Shown piece after piece: positions 1 to 7,349 of a stretch of 7,972 nucleotides of DNA. The translations under genes and the position numbers were made by a program. Below the pieces are notes generated by a model that saw nothing but the letters and a program-made list of their open reading frames with translations, was not told where the DNA came from and searched no databases. Position 1 is the stretch's first letter. Every line of letters begins with the position of its first letter. Source of the stretch: Methylococcaceae bacterium (lineage in GTDB: Bacteria; Pseudomonadota; Gammaproteobacteria; Methylococcales; UBA1147). The stretch spans positions 1 to 7,972 of the forward strand of contig JAKEEL010000153.1 of assembly GCA_022616595.1 (NCBI GenBank), written 5' to 3'.

Positions 1-32
1 AGTCACATTGGGCGGGAAAACTCGGCGCCATG

Positions 33-593
33 CTAGGGGCTCTCATCCTTGTGCTCAAAATCGAACATTTTCAGATACTCGTTTTTCAAGCGCACGTAAT
101 GGCCGGCCGAGTACTCCAGCATGTCCAACTCGTCCGCAGTCAATGACCTGGCCCGTTTGACCGGGGATCCAAGGTACAAAGAGCCGGTTTCCAATCGTTT
201 GCCCGGCGGCACGAGGCTCCCGGCGCCGATCATGACCCGATCCTCGACCACCGCGCCATCCATGACCACGGAAGCCGTACCGACCAGGCTCAGGTCGCCG
301 ATGCTGCAACCGTGGATGACCGCGTGATGGCCGACGGTTACGCCCTTTCCGATCCGAACCGCGAAACCTTCGGGAGAATACCGCCCCTGATGCGTCCCGT
401 GAATCAGACAGCCGTCCTGGATGTTGGTTCTGCTTCCGATCCGGATCGACGCGACATCTCCCCGCGCGATTGCCAGGGGCCAGAACGAGACGTCATCGCC
501 CAGCATCACATCGCCGATTAATTGCGCGCTCTCGTCGACATAGACATGAAGGCCCAAACGCGGTCGGGATTCTTTGAAAATTCTAATCGCCAC
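33..593 (-). CDS. yrdA: Gamma-carbonic anhydrase family protein (YrdA-like), left-handed beta-helix
   Basis: This 186-residue protein belongs to the hexapeptide-repeat, left-handed beta-helix family of gamma-class carbonic anhydrase homologues, which form trimers with metal sites between subunits. The repeats run from about residue 20 to 145. The positions that match the archaeal Cam enzyme are visible: R44 and D46 (RGD), Q59 in the RTNIQDG motif, and the likely metal ligands H65, H89 and H94 (VGHH...IHG). The family signature near the end (MIGAGSLVPP, YLGSPVK) is intact, and a helical C-terminal tail follows. The acidic loop that carries the proton-shuttle glutamates in Cam appears to be absent, as in other YrdA proteins, so catalytic activity cannot be assumed. 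The start codon is GTG. It is supported by an AGAGG ribosome-binding site six bases upstream and by the length matching YrdA. The gene diverges from lemA. Family assignment is very secure; physiological role is not. Confidence 0.95.
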   Translation of the reverse strand: MAIRIFKESRPRLGLHVYVDESAQLIGDVMLGDDVSFWPLAIARGDVASIRIGSRTNIQDGCLIHGTHQGRYSPEGFAVRIGKGVTVGHHAVIHGCSIGDLSLVGTASVVMDGAVVEDRVMIGAGSLVPPGKRLETGSLYLGSPVKRARSLTADELDMLEYSAGHYVRLKNEYLKMFDFEHKDESP

Positions 594-640
594 TATAATC
601 CTCTGCTAGCGTCATCTGATCCTGCGGATTTGATTCAGCC

Positions 641-666
641 GGCTATACTGAATAAAAATTTTCGAC
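641..666 (+). promoter_or_regulatory. Possible -10 region for the lemA-GIDE operon
   Basis: The sequence GGCTATACTGAATAA contains a TATACT -10-like hexamer at 644-649, 58 bases upstream of the lemA start codon. No convincing -35 box is seen 16-18 bases upstream. A closely similar stretch occurs at 2403-2429 upstream of the HDOD gene, which supports a promoter or regulator site over chance. Confidence 0.35.
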
Positions 667-668
667 GT

Positions 669-694
669 AGTATAGACCACACCACTCTTGTCAA
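669..694 (-). promoter_or_regulatory. Possible promoter elements for the gamma-carbonic anhydrase gene
   Basis: Read on the minus strand, a perfect TTGACA (694-689) is followed by TATACT (674-669). The spacer is only 14 bases, shorter than the usual 16-18 for sigma-70, so either the true -10 lies elsewhere or the match is accidental. Transcription from here would give a leader of about 70 bases before the GTG start. Confidence 0.25.
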
Positions 695-707
695 TCCGGA
701 GTAACCG

Positions 708-1280
708 ATGTTCATTGGCTTGATTATTATCCTGAGTCTGATCGCCGTGATCGCGATATACGCGGTCCTTATTTACAACCGGCTCGTTTCGTTGAAGCAC
801 GGCACCTCGAAAGCCTGGTCGAACATCGACGTGCTGCTGAAACAGCGCCACGACGAATTACCTAAACTGATCGAAACCTGCAAGCAGTACATGCGCCATG
901 AGCGCGACACCCTGGAAAAAGTCATGCAGGCGCGCGCCGGGGTTTTCCGAGCCACGCAAAGCGGCAATATACGGGAACTCGGCGGCGCCGAAACTCTGCT
1001 GCGTCAGGGATTGACATCTCTGTTCGCGGTCGCCGAAGCCTATCCCGATCTCAAGGCCAATGATTCCTTCAAGCGCCTGGAAAGCCGAATCACCGGTCTG
1101 GAAGAATCGATTGCCGACCGCCGGGAATTCTACAACGAAAGCGTCAACAATAATAACATCCGCATTGAACAGTTTCCCGATGTGCTGATTGCGCAACTGT
1201 TCAATTTTGCTGCCCTGGACCTGCTCGAATTCAGCGAAGAGGAAAAACGCGATGTCGATGTGAAAGCATTGTTTGCATGA
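708..1280 (+). CDS. lemA: LemA family membrane protein
   Basis: This 190-residue protein has one N-terminal transmembrane segment (about residues 2-23) followed by a long, helical, soluble domain. The family hallmarks are clear: YNRLV just after the membrane segment, then W37 and SNIDVLLKQRHDELPKL, and near the end EFYNESVNNNNIRIEQFP. LemA proteins are widespread and their biochemical role is unresolved; the fold is a helical bundle on a single membrane anchor. The ATG is preceded by GGAG six bases upstream. The next gene begins three bases after the stop codon, so the two are almost certainly co-transcribed and translationally coupled. The final residues, VKALFA, resemble the usual LemA C-terminus, so the protein looks complete. 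Assignment is secure; function is unknown beyond membrane association. Confidence 0.95.
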   Translation: MFIGLIIILSLIAVIAIYAVLIYNRLVSLKHGTSKAWSNIDVLLKQRHDELPKLIETCKQYMRHERDTLEKVMQARAGVFRATQSGNIRELGGAETLLRQGLTSLFAVAEAYPDLKANDSFKRLESRITGLEESIADRREFYNESVNNNNIRIEQFPDVLIAQLFNFAALDLLEFSEEEKRDVDVKALFA

Positions 1281-1283
1281 GCC

Positions 1284-2291
1284 ATGACCTTTGCTGAAAC
1301 CATCGTTTCGACCTCGCCGGCCAATTTCTGGGCCGGCGCATCGGCGGGAATCGCGTTCGCTTTATTTTGCTTCTATCGGTCTTTCAGGGCCCTGCGTCAT
1401 ACCCGAATCATCGAAGATACCGCGACTTCAAAAATTCGATCGGCGGCTCAAGGCTATACCGAAATCGAGGGCATCGCGGAACTGCTCGAAGGCGAGCCGA
1501 TCATCGCACCCTTGACCGGGACCCGCTGTGTCTGGTACGGCGTTCAGGTTGAAGAGCGCACGTCGGATTCCTCGGGCTTCGGCCGCTTCCATTTTCGGTT
1601 TGACGGGAGTTGGACCGATCTTCTGAGCTGGAACCGCGGCGGCAAAGGATGGTCGACCATCCGGAAGGCCACCAGCGATGCGATCTTTCGGATTCGGGAT
1701 GACACGGGATCCTGCATTGTTGATCCGGAATTCGCCCTGGTAGAACCGGTGCGGATTTTCACCTGGTATGGTGACAGTCCCCATCCGACCCACGGTCCCC
1801 CTTCGACGCGTTCTCTATTCACTCGGCTGTTCGATCATTCCCGGTACCGCTACACCGAAAAGCGCATTCATAGCGATGACCCGGTTTATGTGATCGGGTC
1901 ATTCGTGACAATCGGAGGGAATCATCCGGACGCGACGACCGAAGCCGAAATCCGCGATCTTTTGAGTGGCTGGAAACGCGATCCAAGCTGCCTGCTCGAG
2001 CGTTTCGATCTGAACCGGGACGGCCGGATCGATGTCCGCGAATGGGAAGTCGCGCGCAAGGCAGCCCGAAAATCGGTAGAACAATCACGTAAAACCGAAA
2101 CGATCCGGCCTTCGACCAACCTGATCCGAAAACCGGGTGATGATCAGCTTCCATTCATTCTTTCCGCCGTGCCTCAGCCGCTATTGATCGAGCGGCAACG
2201 CAGAATCGCGGGGCTTTGTTTCATCGCATTTCTTGCCTCCGCGCTCATCACGGCCTGGGCCGCCCAGATCCGATTTTCACCGATTTTTTGA
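1284..2291 (+). CDS. GIDE-domain (bacterial E3 ubiquitin ligase-like) membrane protein with an EF-hand loop
   Basis: This 335-residue protein resembles the bacterial proteins annotated as E3 ubiquitin ligase or GIDE domain, which pair with LemA. It has an N-terminal membrane segment (about residues 15-36), a GIDE-like soluble domain and a C-terminal membrane segment (about 308-329). The soluble domain holds typical motifs: IRSAAQGYTEIEGIAEL, then CVWYGVQVEE, DDTGSCIVDP, RYRYTEKRI and PVYVIGSF. No RING finger is present, so ubiquitin ligase activity is not implied; the name is inherited from the mitochondrial homologue. Residues 242-253 form a complete EF-hand loop: D242, N244, D246, G247, I249, D250 and E253. 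From memory, related gammaproteobacterial proteins carry a similar loop, so it may be a family trait. The start codon lies three bases after the lemA stop. The two membrane segments probably place both short ends on the same side and leave the GIDE and EF-hand parts together. Confidence 0.88.
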   Translation: MTFAETIVSTSPANFWAGASAGIAFALFCFYRSFRALRHTRIIEDTATSKIRSAAQGYTEIEGIAELLEGEPIIAPLTGTRCVWYGVQVEERTSDSSGFGRFHFRFDGSWTDLLSWNRGGKGWSTIRKATSDAIFRIRDDTGSCIVDPEFALVEPVRIFTWYGDSPHPTHGPPSTRSLFTRLFDHSRYRYTEKRIHSDDPVYVIGSFVTIGGNHPDATTEAEIRDLLSGWKRDPSCLLERFDLNRDGRIDVREWEVARKAARKSVEQSRKTETIRPSTNLIRKPGDDQLPFILSAVPQPLLIERQRRIAGLCFIAFLASALITAWAAQIRFSPIF

Positions 2292-2402
2292 ACATTCGAA
2301 GCCGTTCCGGCGGATTGCGAGTCGCAGGCGGCGCTCCCGCATTTTCAAGCTTGACCCACCCCGGCTTCGTGAGCCCGATAAACCGGAAATTCGAGTGAAC
2401 AG

Positions 2403-2429
2403 GGCTATACTTGAATAATCTTTTCTGAC
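2403..2429 (+). promoter_or_regulatory. Possible promoter element for the HDOD gene
   Basis: The gap 2292-2498 holds no convincing gene. Its clearest signal is GGCTATACTTGAATAA, with a TATACT hexamer at 2406-2411, 87 bases before the HDOD start codon. It matches the element at 641-666 with small insertions, and the similarity continues through a shared TTTTC and GAC. No good -35 box is visible at the normal distance. Confidence 0.35.
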
Positions 2430-2498
2430 CACCAACCGTTCCAGCGGAATCTCGCAAAACGATATTCAACCCGGAGCGAGCACCACGTAACCGAAATT

Positions 2499-3821
2499 AT
2501 GTCTTTGATAGCCCGTATTTTTTCGACCAACCAGAAAGTAAGCGTTCAACCGGCGCCCGTGTCAACCGGACGGCCTCTCGTATCCGAAGTCATCGATATC
2601 GATATCCTGAAAACACTGATTCCGATCCGCAGTATCGGGGATGAAGAACTGAATGCTTTCGCCGCCGATAACAAGTCGGAAGTCTTTCCCGCAGGATCGG
2701 TGTTGTTTGAAAGCGGTGAACAGGATGATTCGGTATTGTATCTGCTCCAAGGCACGGTTCGCATGGAAACCGATTGCGGTACGAGCTACCTGGTCGATGC
2801 GCATTCGGCAAAAGCGCGCTTTCCGCTTTCGAGTGGCCGGCAACACGGTGCAACCGCCTATGCGCAAGGAGATGTCAGCGTGTTGCGGGTATCCAACCGT
2901 GTGATGGCTTTAAATGAAAGACCCCGGCAGACCGATTCCCTGTTAAAAACGTTGCAGCAGGCGGATATCCCCGATGAAGTACACAATCTGCGGCTCTTTG
3001 AGTCTTACTGCCAGCATCTCGCTCATGACAAGATAAAAATTCCGATGCTTCCGGATGTCGCGGTCAAGCTGCGCAAGGCGATCGCTCAGGACCTTCCGAT
3101 CGATCGGCTGGTCGATATCGTGCAACTCGACGCATCGATCGCGTCAAAACTCATCCAAGTCGCGAATTGCCCGTTGTTTCTTGCAAAGGGACGGGTATCC
3201 AACTGCCGTGACGCGATCATTCGACTCGGGCTCAACGCAACCCGCAACCTTGTGATCAGCTTGAGCATTAAACACCTGATCAATTGCAAACATAAGGAGA
3301 TTCGCCAGCGTTTGAAAGACCTCTGGCAGCAAAGCGCCCATTTATCCTGCTTGAGCTTCGTTCTCGCGGCCGAAACGAAACAGGTGAATCCCGAGGAAGC
3401 GCTGCTCGCGGGGCTGATCGCCGATATCGGACTGATTCCCTTTCTTCAATTTGTCGATAACTTTCCCAAGGAGCTGTACGAGCCCGAGGATGTCGACAAA
3501 ATTTCCCCTTATGTCAAGGGACCCTCGGGAAGGTATTTGCTGGCAAAATGGGATTTTCCGAACGAACTGGCGGCGATACCGGATGTTTCGGAAAACTGGT
3601 ATCACGACCAGGGAGAGCGGTTGCAACTCGCCGATATCGTCATTCTATCCCGACTGCACCGCTACATCGGCACCCCGAAGATGGCCGAATTGCCCGCGAT
3701 CAACTCGGTTCCCGCCTGCGGCAAACTCGAAGACGGAACGCTGTCGCCGGAACATTCCTTGAATGTTTTGCATCAGGCAAAGGACAAGATCCGGGAAACA
3801 CTCACGATACTCGGGTCTTAA
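2499..3821 (+). CDS. Cyclic-nucleotide-binding-like domain fused to an HDOD domain
   Basis: This 440-residue soluble protein has two parts. Residues about 36-135 look like a Crp/cNMP-binding beta-barrel (FPAGSVLFESGEQDDSVLYLL, then GTVRME). Residues about 175-375 match the HDOD domain: IPMLPDVAVKLRKAI, then VDIVQLDASIASKLIQVAN, IIRLGLNATRNLV and a helical region with LLAGLIADIGLIPF. HDOD proteins are non-catalytic relatives of HD-domain phosphohydrolases and are usually signalling adaptors. Here the HD pair is replaced by A308-D309, as expected for HDOD. The phosphate-binding cassette of the sensor domain is degenerate: the usual Gly-Glu pair is missing and the Arg before the Ala-Thr step appears to be H116. 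Cyclic nucleotide binding is therefore doubtful. The ATG has only a weak ribosome-binding site; the GGAG at 2473-2476 is too distant. The gene appears to be monocistronic and converges on priA. Confidence 0.9.
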   Translation: MSLIARIFSTNQKVSVQPAPVSTGRPLVSEVIDIDILKTLIPIRSIGDEELNAFAADNKSEVFPAGSVLFESGEQDDSVLYLLQGTVRMETDCGTSYLVDAHSAKARFPLSSGRQHGATAYAQGDVSVLRVSNRVMALNERPRQTDSLLKTLQQADIPDEVHNLRLFESYCQHLAHDKIKIPMLPDVAVKLRKAIAQDLPIDRLVDIVQLDASIASKLIQVANCPLFLAKGRVSNCRDAIIRLGLNATRNLVISLSIKHLINCKHKEIRQRLKDLWQQSAHLSCLSFVLAAETKQVNPEEALLAGLIADIGLIPFLQFVDNFPKELYEPEDVDKISPYVKGPSGRYLLAKWDFPNELAAIPDVSENWYHDQGERLQLADIVILSRLHRYIGTPKMAELPAINSVPACGKLEDGTLSPEHSLNVLHQAKDKIRETLTILGS

Positions 3822-3847
3822 TACACGGAACTTACGCTGGCAAGGAT

Positions 3848-3874
3848 CGGCGGATCGCCTGACGGCATCCGCCG
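3848..3874. terminator. Hairpin between convergent genes, possible bidirectional terminator
   Basis: CGGCGGAT (3848-3855) pairs perfectly with ATCCGCCG (3867-3874). Within the loop, GCC (3857-3859) can pair with GGC (3864-3866) around a TGAC tetraloop, leaving one bulged C. The structure sits 26 bases after the HDOD stop and 13 bases beyond the priA stop. No T-run follows on either strand, so it is not a classical intrinsic terminator. It may still protect or define the 3' ends of both transcripts. Confidence 0.5.
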
Positions 3875-3887
3875 TACGCCGGGACGC

Positions 3888-6092
3888 TCAAAACAAATCG
3901 ACCGGATCGATATCGAGCGACCACTTGACCCTGCGAAATCCGGGTAGTTCCGCGAGCTTGGGCAGTAATTCCTCGATGTGGCCGTGCAGAACGCCGCGAT
4001 GGCGGCATTGAAACAGCAATTGATAGCGATAGCGACCGATGCGCTTGGTCATCGGCGCGGGGACCGGACCCAGGATTTCGATGCCGGAATGATCCCGGAT
4101 TTCCGCGGTCTGCCGGATATTTTGCAGAAAATTCGCAGGGTGGTCCGGATCGGTTCCCTCCGCGCGGATCAAGGCCTGGTAGCTGAAAGGCGGCAGTCCG
4201 ATCATTTTGCGTTCGGCCAGGGCGTCCAAAGCAAAACCCGGATATCCGCGTTTGATCAGCGAATCCAGCAGCGGATGATCGGGGTGCCGGGTCTGGATGA
4301 TCACGGTTCCCGGCTTTTCCGCGCGCCCGGCCCGGCCGGAAACCTGCACCATCAGTTGCGCGAGCCTTTCCGTGGTCCGGAAATCGGTGCTGAAAAGACC
4401 GGAATCCGAATCGAGGATGCCGACCAGCGTCACATTCGGGAAATGATGGCCCTTCGCAAGCATCTGCGTTCCGATCAGAATATTGGTTTTACCGGTGCTG
4501 ATGTCATCCAGCGCGCTATCGAGACTGCCCTTCCGGCGCGTGCTGTCGCGGTCGATACGGACAATGGAGGCTTCCGGGAAAATCTTCGCGAGCAACTGTT
4601 CGACGCGTTGCGTGCCGAGCCCGAGTGCCCGCAGATTCCCCGAAGCGCACGCTTCGCAGCATTCCGGAATACGCCGTTCAGACAAGCAGTGGTGGCAGCG
4701 TAGCTGTTTACGTTCGGAATGGATCACGAGATTGCTATCGCAGCGCCGGCAGCGGGCCACCCAACCGCAATGGTGACAGATCAGGGTCGGCGCGAAACCG
4801 CGGCGATTGATGAACAGCAGAATTTGTTCGTGTTGATCCAGTTTTTGCTTGATTGACCGGATCAGGCCCGGCGCGAGGCCTTCCGTCAGCGGCTGCTTGC
4901 GGATATCGAGCACCCGTATCGACGGGGGACGCGCGACTCCTGGACGAAGCGGCAGTTTCAAATGCCGGTAACGTCCCTGATTCGCGTTGTGGATGGATTC
5001 CAGAGACGGCGTGGCCGATCCGAGAATCACCGGAATATTCAGGATTTGCGCGCGCTTGATCGCGATATCCCGTGCCGAAAAACGGAATCCATCCTGCTGC
5101 TTGAATGAAACATCGTGTTCCTCGTCCAGGATGATCAGCCCCGGGGCTTTCAGCGGGGTAAACACCGCGGAACGGGTTCCAAGCAGGATCGGGTTGTGAC
5201 CCCGGACCGTCCCGAGCCAGGAATTTTTTCGCATTTCCTCGGTCATTCCGGAATGAAAGATTGCAATCGGTATGTTGAAGCGGGCCTTGAAGCGCGATTC
5301 CAATTGCGGAGTCAGGGTGATCTCGGGAAGCAGGACCATGACCTGTCTTCCGGCCGCGAGAACTGATTGGATGATCCGGAAGTAAACCTCGGTTTTACCG
5401 CTGCCGGTGATTCCTTCGAGCAGAAAGATCTGGAAGCCGCCCAGTCCGGCATGGATCGTTTCGACCGCGTGTTGTTGTTCGCGATTGAGATCGAAATCCG
5501 GGGTGGCGACTCGCAGGTCCGGCTGCTTTGCTTCGATGCAAATTTTCGTTTCAATCAGTCTTCGTTTCAGAAGAAGCCTTGCGATGGTCCGCCAGTCCCG
5601 GCCGAGGCGGTTCATCTGTTGTTCCGACAGGCCTTCGGGATGATCCGCGAGCAAGTCGATCAGCGCATGCTGCCGATGTGCGCGGGCCGTGATTTGCGAG
5701 CGGATGGTTTCGATCGGTGCGGCTAGAACGAGGCGTTTGTCGACCGAGTTGGTCGCCGGCCTGCCTTTTCTGAGCAGGACCGGGAAAGCCGCGGCACAGA
5801 CTTCGCCGATTGGATGATGATAATATCGGCTTGCCCAGATCAGCAATTTCAGGTCGGATGGAGATTGCAGGGGCTTGTCATCGAGTACCGCGATCGCTTG
5901 TTTGAGCTTCGTTGCATCGATGTCGGTGTCGTCCAGAATCGCCAACAGATATCCGGTTCTGGTTCGGGGGCCGAAGGGGACGGTGATGCGCTGGCCCGGA
6001 ATCAGATTTTGGAGCGGTACGCTCGGGGGAGGCAGGTAATCGAATACCAGGCGAAGCGGAACCGGAACCGCGACTTTCAGGATCGCGGGCAT
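3888..6092 (-). CDS. priA: Primosomal protein N' (replication restart helicase PriA)
   Basis: This 734-residue protein is a full-length PriA, the superfamily 2 DNA helicase that recognises stalled forks and starts reloading of the replicative helicase. The N-terminal 3'-end-binding domain begins with the typical VAVPVPLRLVFDYLPP. A winged-helix region follows (about residues 115-190). The helicase core has Walker A GITGSGKT (227-234), the DEEH box (323-326), GSATPS (358-363), GTQMLAKGHHFPNV (541-554) and QVSGRAGR (583-590). Eight zinc-binding cysteines are all present: C439, C442, C448, C451, C466, C469, C479 and C482. One additional cysteine, C478, sits directly before the last pair. The C-terminal domain ends normally at WSLDIDPVDLF. 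The start is fixed by the conserved N-terminus, although no good Shine-Dalgarno sequence precedes the ATG. The gene diverges from the HNH gene and converges on the HDOD gene. Its identity is certain. Confidence 0.98.
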   Translation of the reverse strand: MPAILKVAVPVPLRLVFDYLPPPSVPLQNLIPGQRITVPFGPRTRTGYLLAILDDTDIDATKLKQAIAVLDDKPLQSPSDLKLLIWASRYYHHPIGEVCAAAFPVLLRKGRPATNSVDKRLVLAAPIETIRSQITARAHRQHALIDLLADHPEGLSEQQMNRLGRDWRTIARLLLKRRLIETKICIEAKQPDLRVATPDFDLNREQQHAVETIHAGLGGFQIFLLEGITGSGKTEVYFRIIQSVLAAGRQVMVLLPEITLTPQLESRFKARFNIPIAIFHSGMTEEMRKNSWLGTVRGHNPILLGTRSAVFTPLKAPGLIILDEEHDVSFKQQDGFRFSARDIAIKRAQILNIPVILGSATPSLESIHNANQGRYRHLKLPLRPGVARPPSIRVLDIRKQPLTEGLAPGLIRSIKQKLDQHEQILLFINRRGFAPTLICHHCGWVARCRRCDSNLVIHSERKQLRCHHCLSERRIPECCEACASGNLRALGLGTQRVEQLLAKIFPEASIVRIDRDSTRRKGSLDSALDDISTGKTNILIGTQMLAKGHHFPNVTLVGILDSDSGLFSTDFRTTERLAQLMVQVSGRAGRAEKPGTVIIQTRHPDHPLLDSLIKRGYPGFALDALAERKMIGLPPFSYQALIRAEGTDPDHPANFLQNIRQTAEIRDHSGIEILGPVPAPMTKRIGRYRYQLLFQCRHRGVLHGHIEELLPKLAELPGFRRVKWSLDIDPVDLF

Positions 6093-6220
6093 CCGGGATT
6101 GAATTTTGGATTGAGATCGATCAAACTCGTGGCGGCCTATGATACGTGCCGGCCAGGTACATTACTCTGAAACTGAACCAATTTAGTTAGCACTTACAGA
6201 TAACGCGATAGGAAGGAAAA

Positions 6221-6817
6221 ATGCCGGGTTTGAATCAGCAGGTGTTGAGGACGGACGCTTCGGGCATGCCCTTGGAATGGATCGGTTATCAGGAAGCGGT
6301 CAAACTGTATTACCTGGATCAAGTGGTTTATTCCCTGGGGACGTTATTGTATACGATCCATGGCGGAGTCTGCGCGAAAACCGGCAGACGCAGTTTCATT
6401 CAGGTCAACTCCATTCTCGCGACGGACAGCCGTAACTTTGCGCTGCAGAAGAAACTCAAGGACTATGTTCCGCCGCTGAACAATCCTACCCTTTTCAACC
6501 GGGACAATTACCTCTGTCTTTATTGTGGAGAACGGTTTCCCGCGGGTGCCCTGTCACGCGATCACGTGACCCCGATCAGTCGCGGCGGAACCGATACCTG
6601 GAACAATGTCGTGACCGCCTGCAAACGCTGCAACAACCATAAGGCGGGACGCACCCCGGAATCGGCCGGGATCGAACTGCTCGCGATCCCGTTCACGCCG
6701 ACCCATGCCGAATATGTGTATCTGCAGGGCCGCCGGGTACTGAGCGACCAGATGGATTTTCTGCGCGCGCATTTTCCGAGAAAAAGCCCTCTGCATAAGC
6801 GCATGGGAGCCGCCTGA
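6221..6817 (+). CDS. HNH endonuclease family protein
   Basis: This 198-residue protein has a conserved N-terminal region (SGMPLEWIGYQEAVKLYYLD, then GGVCAKTGRRS) and an HNH nuclease module at about residues 90-142. The HNH motifs are complete: CLYCGE with C99 and C102, RDHVTPISRGG with D114 and catalytic H115, WNNVVTAC with N129, and CKRCNNHKAGRTP with C134 and C137. The two CxxC pairs should bind a structural zinc. The family is common as a stand-alone chromosomal gene in proteobacteria, and its substrate is unknown to me. The N-terminal half is not part of a restriction, intron or toxin system I recognise, so a housekeeping or repair role is as likely as a mobile one. The ATG is preceded by AGGAAGG four bases upstream, a strong ribosome-binding site. 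It diverges from priA, and an ECF sigma gene follows 31 bases downstream. Confidence 0.92.
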   Translation: MPGLNQQVLRTDASGMPLEWIGYQEAVKLYYLDQVVYSLGTLLYTIHGGVCAKTGRRSFIQVNSILATDSRNFALQKKLKDYVPPLNNPTLFNRDNYLCLYCGERFPAGALSRDHVTPISRGGTDTWNNVVTACKRCNNHKAGRTPESAGIELLAIPFTPTHAEYVYLQGRRVLSDQMDFLRAHFPRKSPLHKRMGAA

Positions 6818-6848
6818 AAGAAAATGGGCGGTTCGGAAATCTATTTCA

Positions 6849-7349
6849 ATGGGTCATAAAAATGCTGATTATGAGCGACTGGTGACCGCCTACTCAGCAG
6901 ACTTGTATCGATATGCGTTTTGGTTGTGCAAAGACCCGGTTCAATCCGAAGACCTGGTGCAGGAAGTCTGTCTGCGTGCGTGGAAGTCCTTGGACAATTT
7001 GAAGAACCGGGGAGCGCCGAAGCCTTGGCTGTTTGCGATCCTGCGCAACGAGTATACGCGGCAGTTTGCGAGGCGCAGACCCGGCATCAGCGAGGTTGAC
7101 CTCGAACAAATCGAGTCCCGGGATGTCGCGAACGACACCAGCACGGAAGCCTTCGTGCTTCGACAGGCGCTGGACATGCTCGCGGTCGAATACCGCGAGC
7201 CTTTGCTGCTGCAGGTACTGGGCGGCTTCAGCTGCGAAGAAATCGCCGAGATCTGCGGGATTTCGAAGGGCGCCGCGATGACCCGCCTGTTCAGGGCCAA
7301 GCAAAGATTGCGAGAAGTGTTGGTTCCCGAATCAGAGAGTGCTGAATGA
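6849..7349 (+). CDS. ECF-type RNA polymerase sigma factor
   Basis: This 166-residue protein has the two-domain layout of extracytoplasmic-function sigma factors. Region 2 spans about residues 8-76; its helix SEDLVQEVCLRAWKSL (33-48) binds the core enzyme and the KPWLFAILRNEYTRQFARR part contributes to -10 recognition. Region 4 spans about residues 104-155, with YREPLLLQVLGGFSCEEIAEICGISKGAAMTRLFRAKQRLRE containing the helix-turn-helix that reads the -35 element. No region 1.1 or 3 is present, as expected. The gene overlaps the downstream anti-sigma gene by four bases (ATGA), a strong sign of translational coupling. The ATG has only a modest GGAAA-type ribosome-binding site. I cannot assign an ECF subgroup or a regulon from sequence alone; its promoter target and inducing signal are unknown. 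Confidence 0.93.
   Translation: MGHKNADYERLVTAYSADLYRYAFWLCKDPVQSEDLVQEVCLRAWKSLDNLKNRGAPKPWLFAILRNEYTRQFARRRPGISEVDLEQIESRDVANDTSTEAFVLRQALDMLAVEYREPLLLQVLGGFSCEEIAEICGISKGAAMTRLFRAKQRLREVLVPESESAE

Noticed and set aside
2316..2326. Short palindrome TGCGAGTCGCA after the GIDE stop as a terminator
   Set aside because: It gives only a four-base stem with a three-base loop and no T-run follows.
2248..2469. A 73-codon minus-strand open frame in the gap before the HDOD gene
   Set aside because: It overlaps the end of the GIDE gene, has no good ribosome-binding site or recognisable motif, and covers the likely promoter of the next gene.
3827..3833. GGAACTT resembling an ECF sigma -35 element
   Set aside because: It lies just after the HDOD stop, no matching -10 follows at the right distance, and no plus-strand gene starts downstream nearby.
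3978..4703. A 241-codon open frame on the plus strand
   Set aside because: It lies entirely antisense to the well-conserved priA coding sequence, has no recognisable domain, and is best explained as a shadow of that gene's codon use.
5814..6170. A 118-codon plus-strand open frame running into the priA-HNH gap
   Set aside because: Most of it is antisense to the start of priA, its product resembles no family, and the strong ribosome-binding site belongs to the HNH gene instead.
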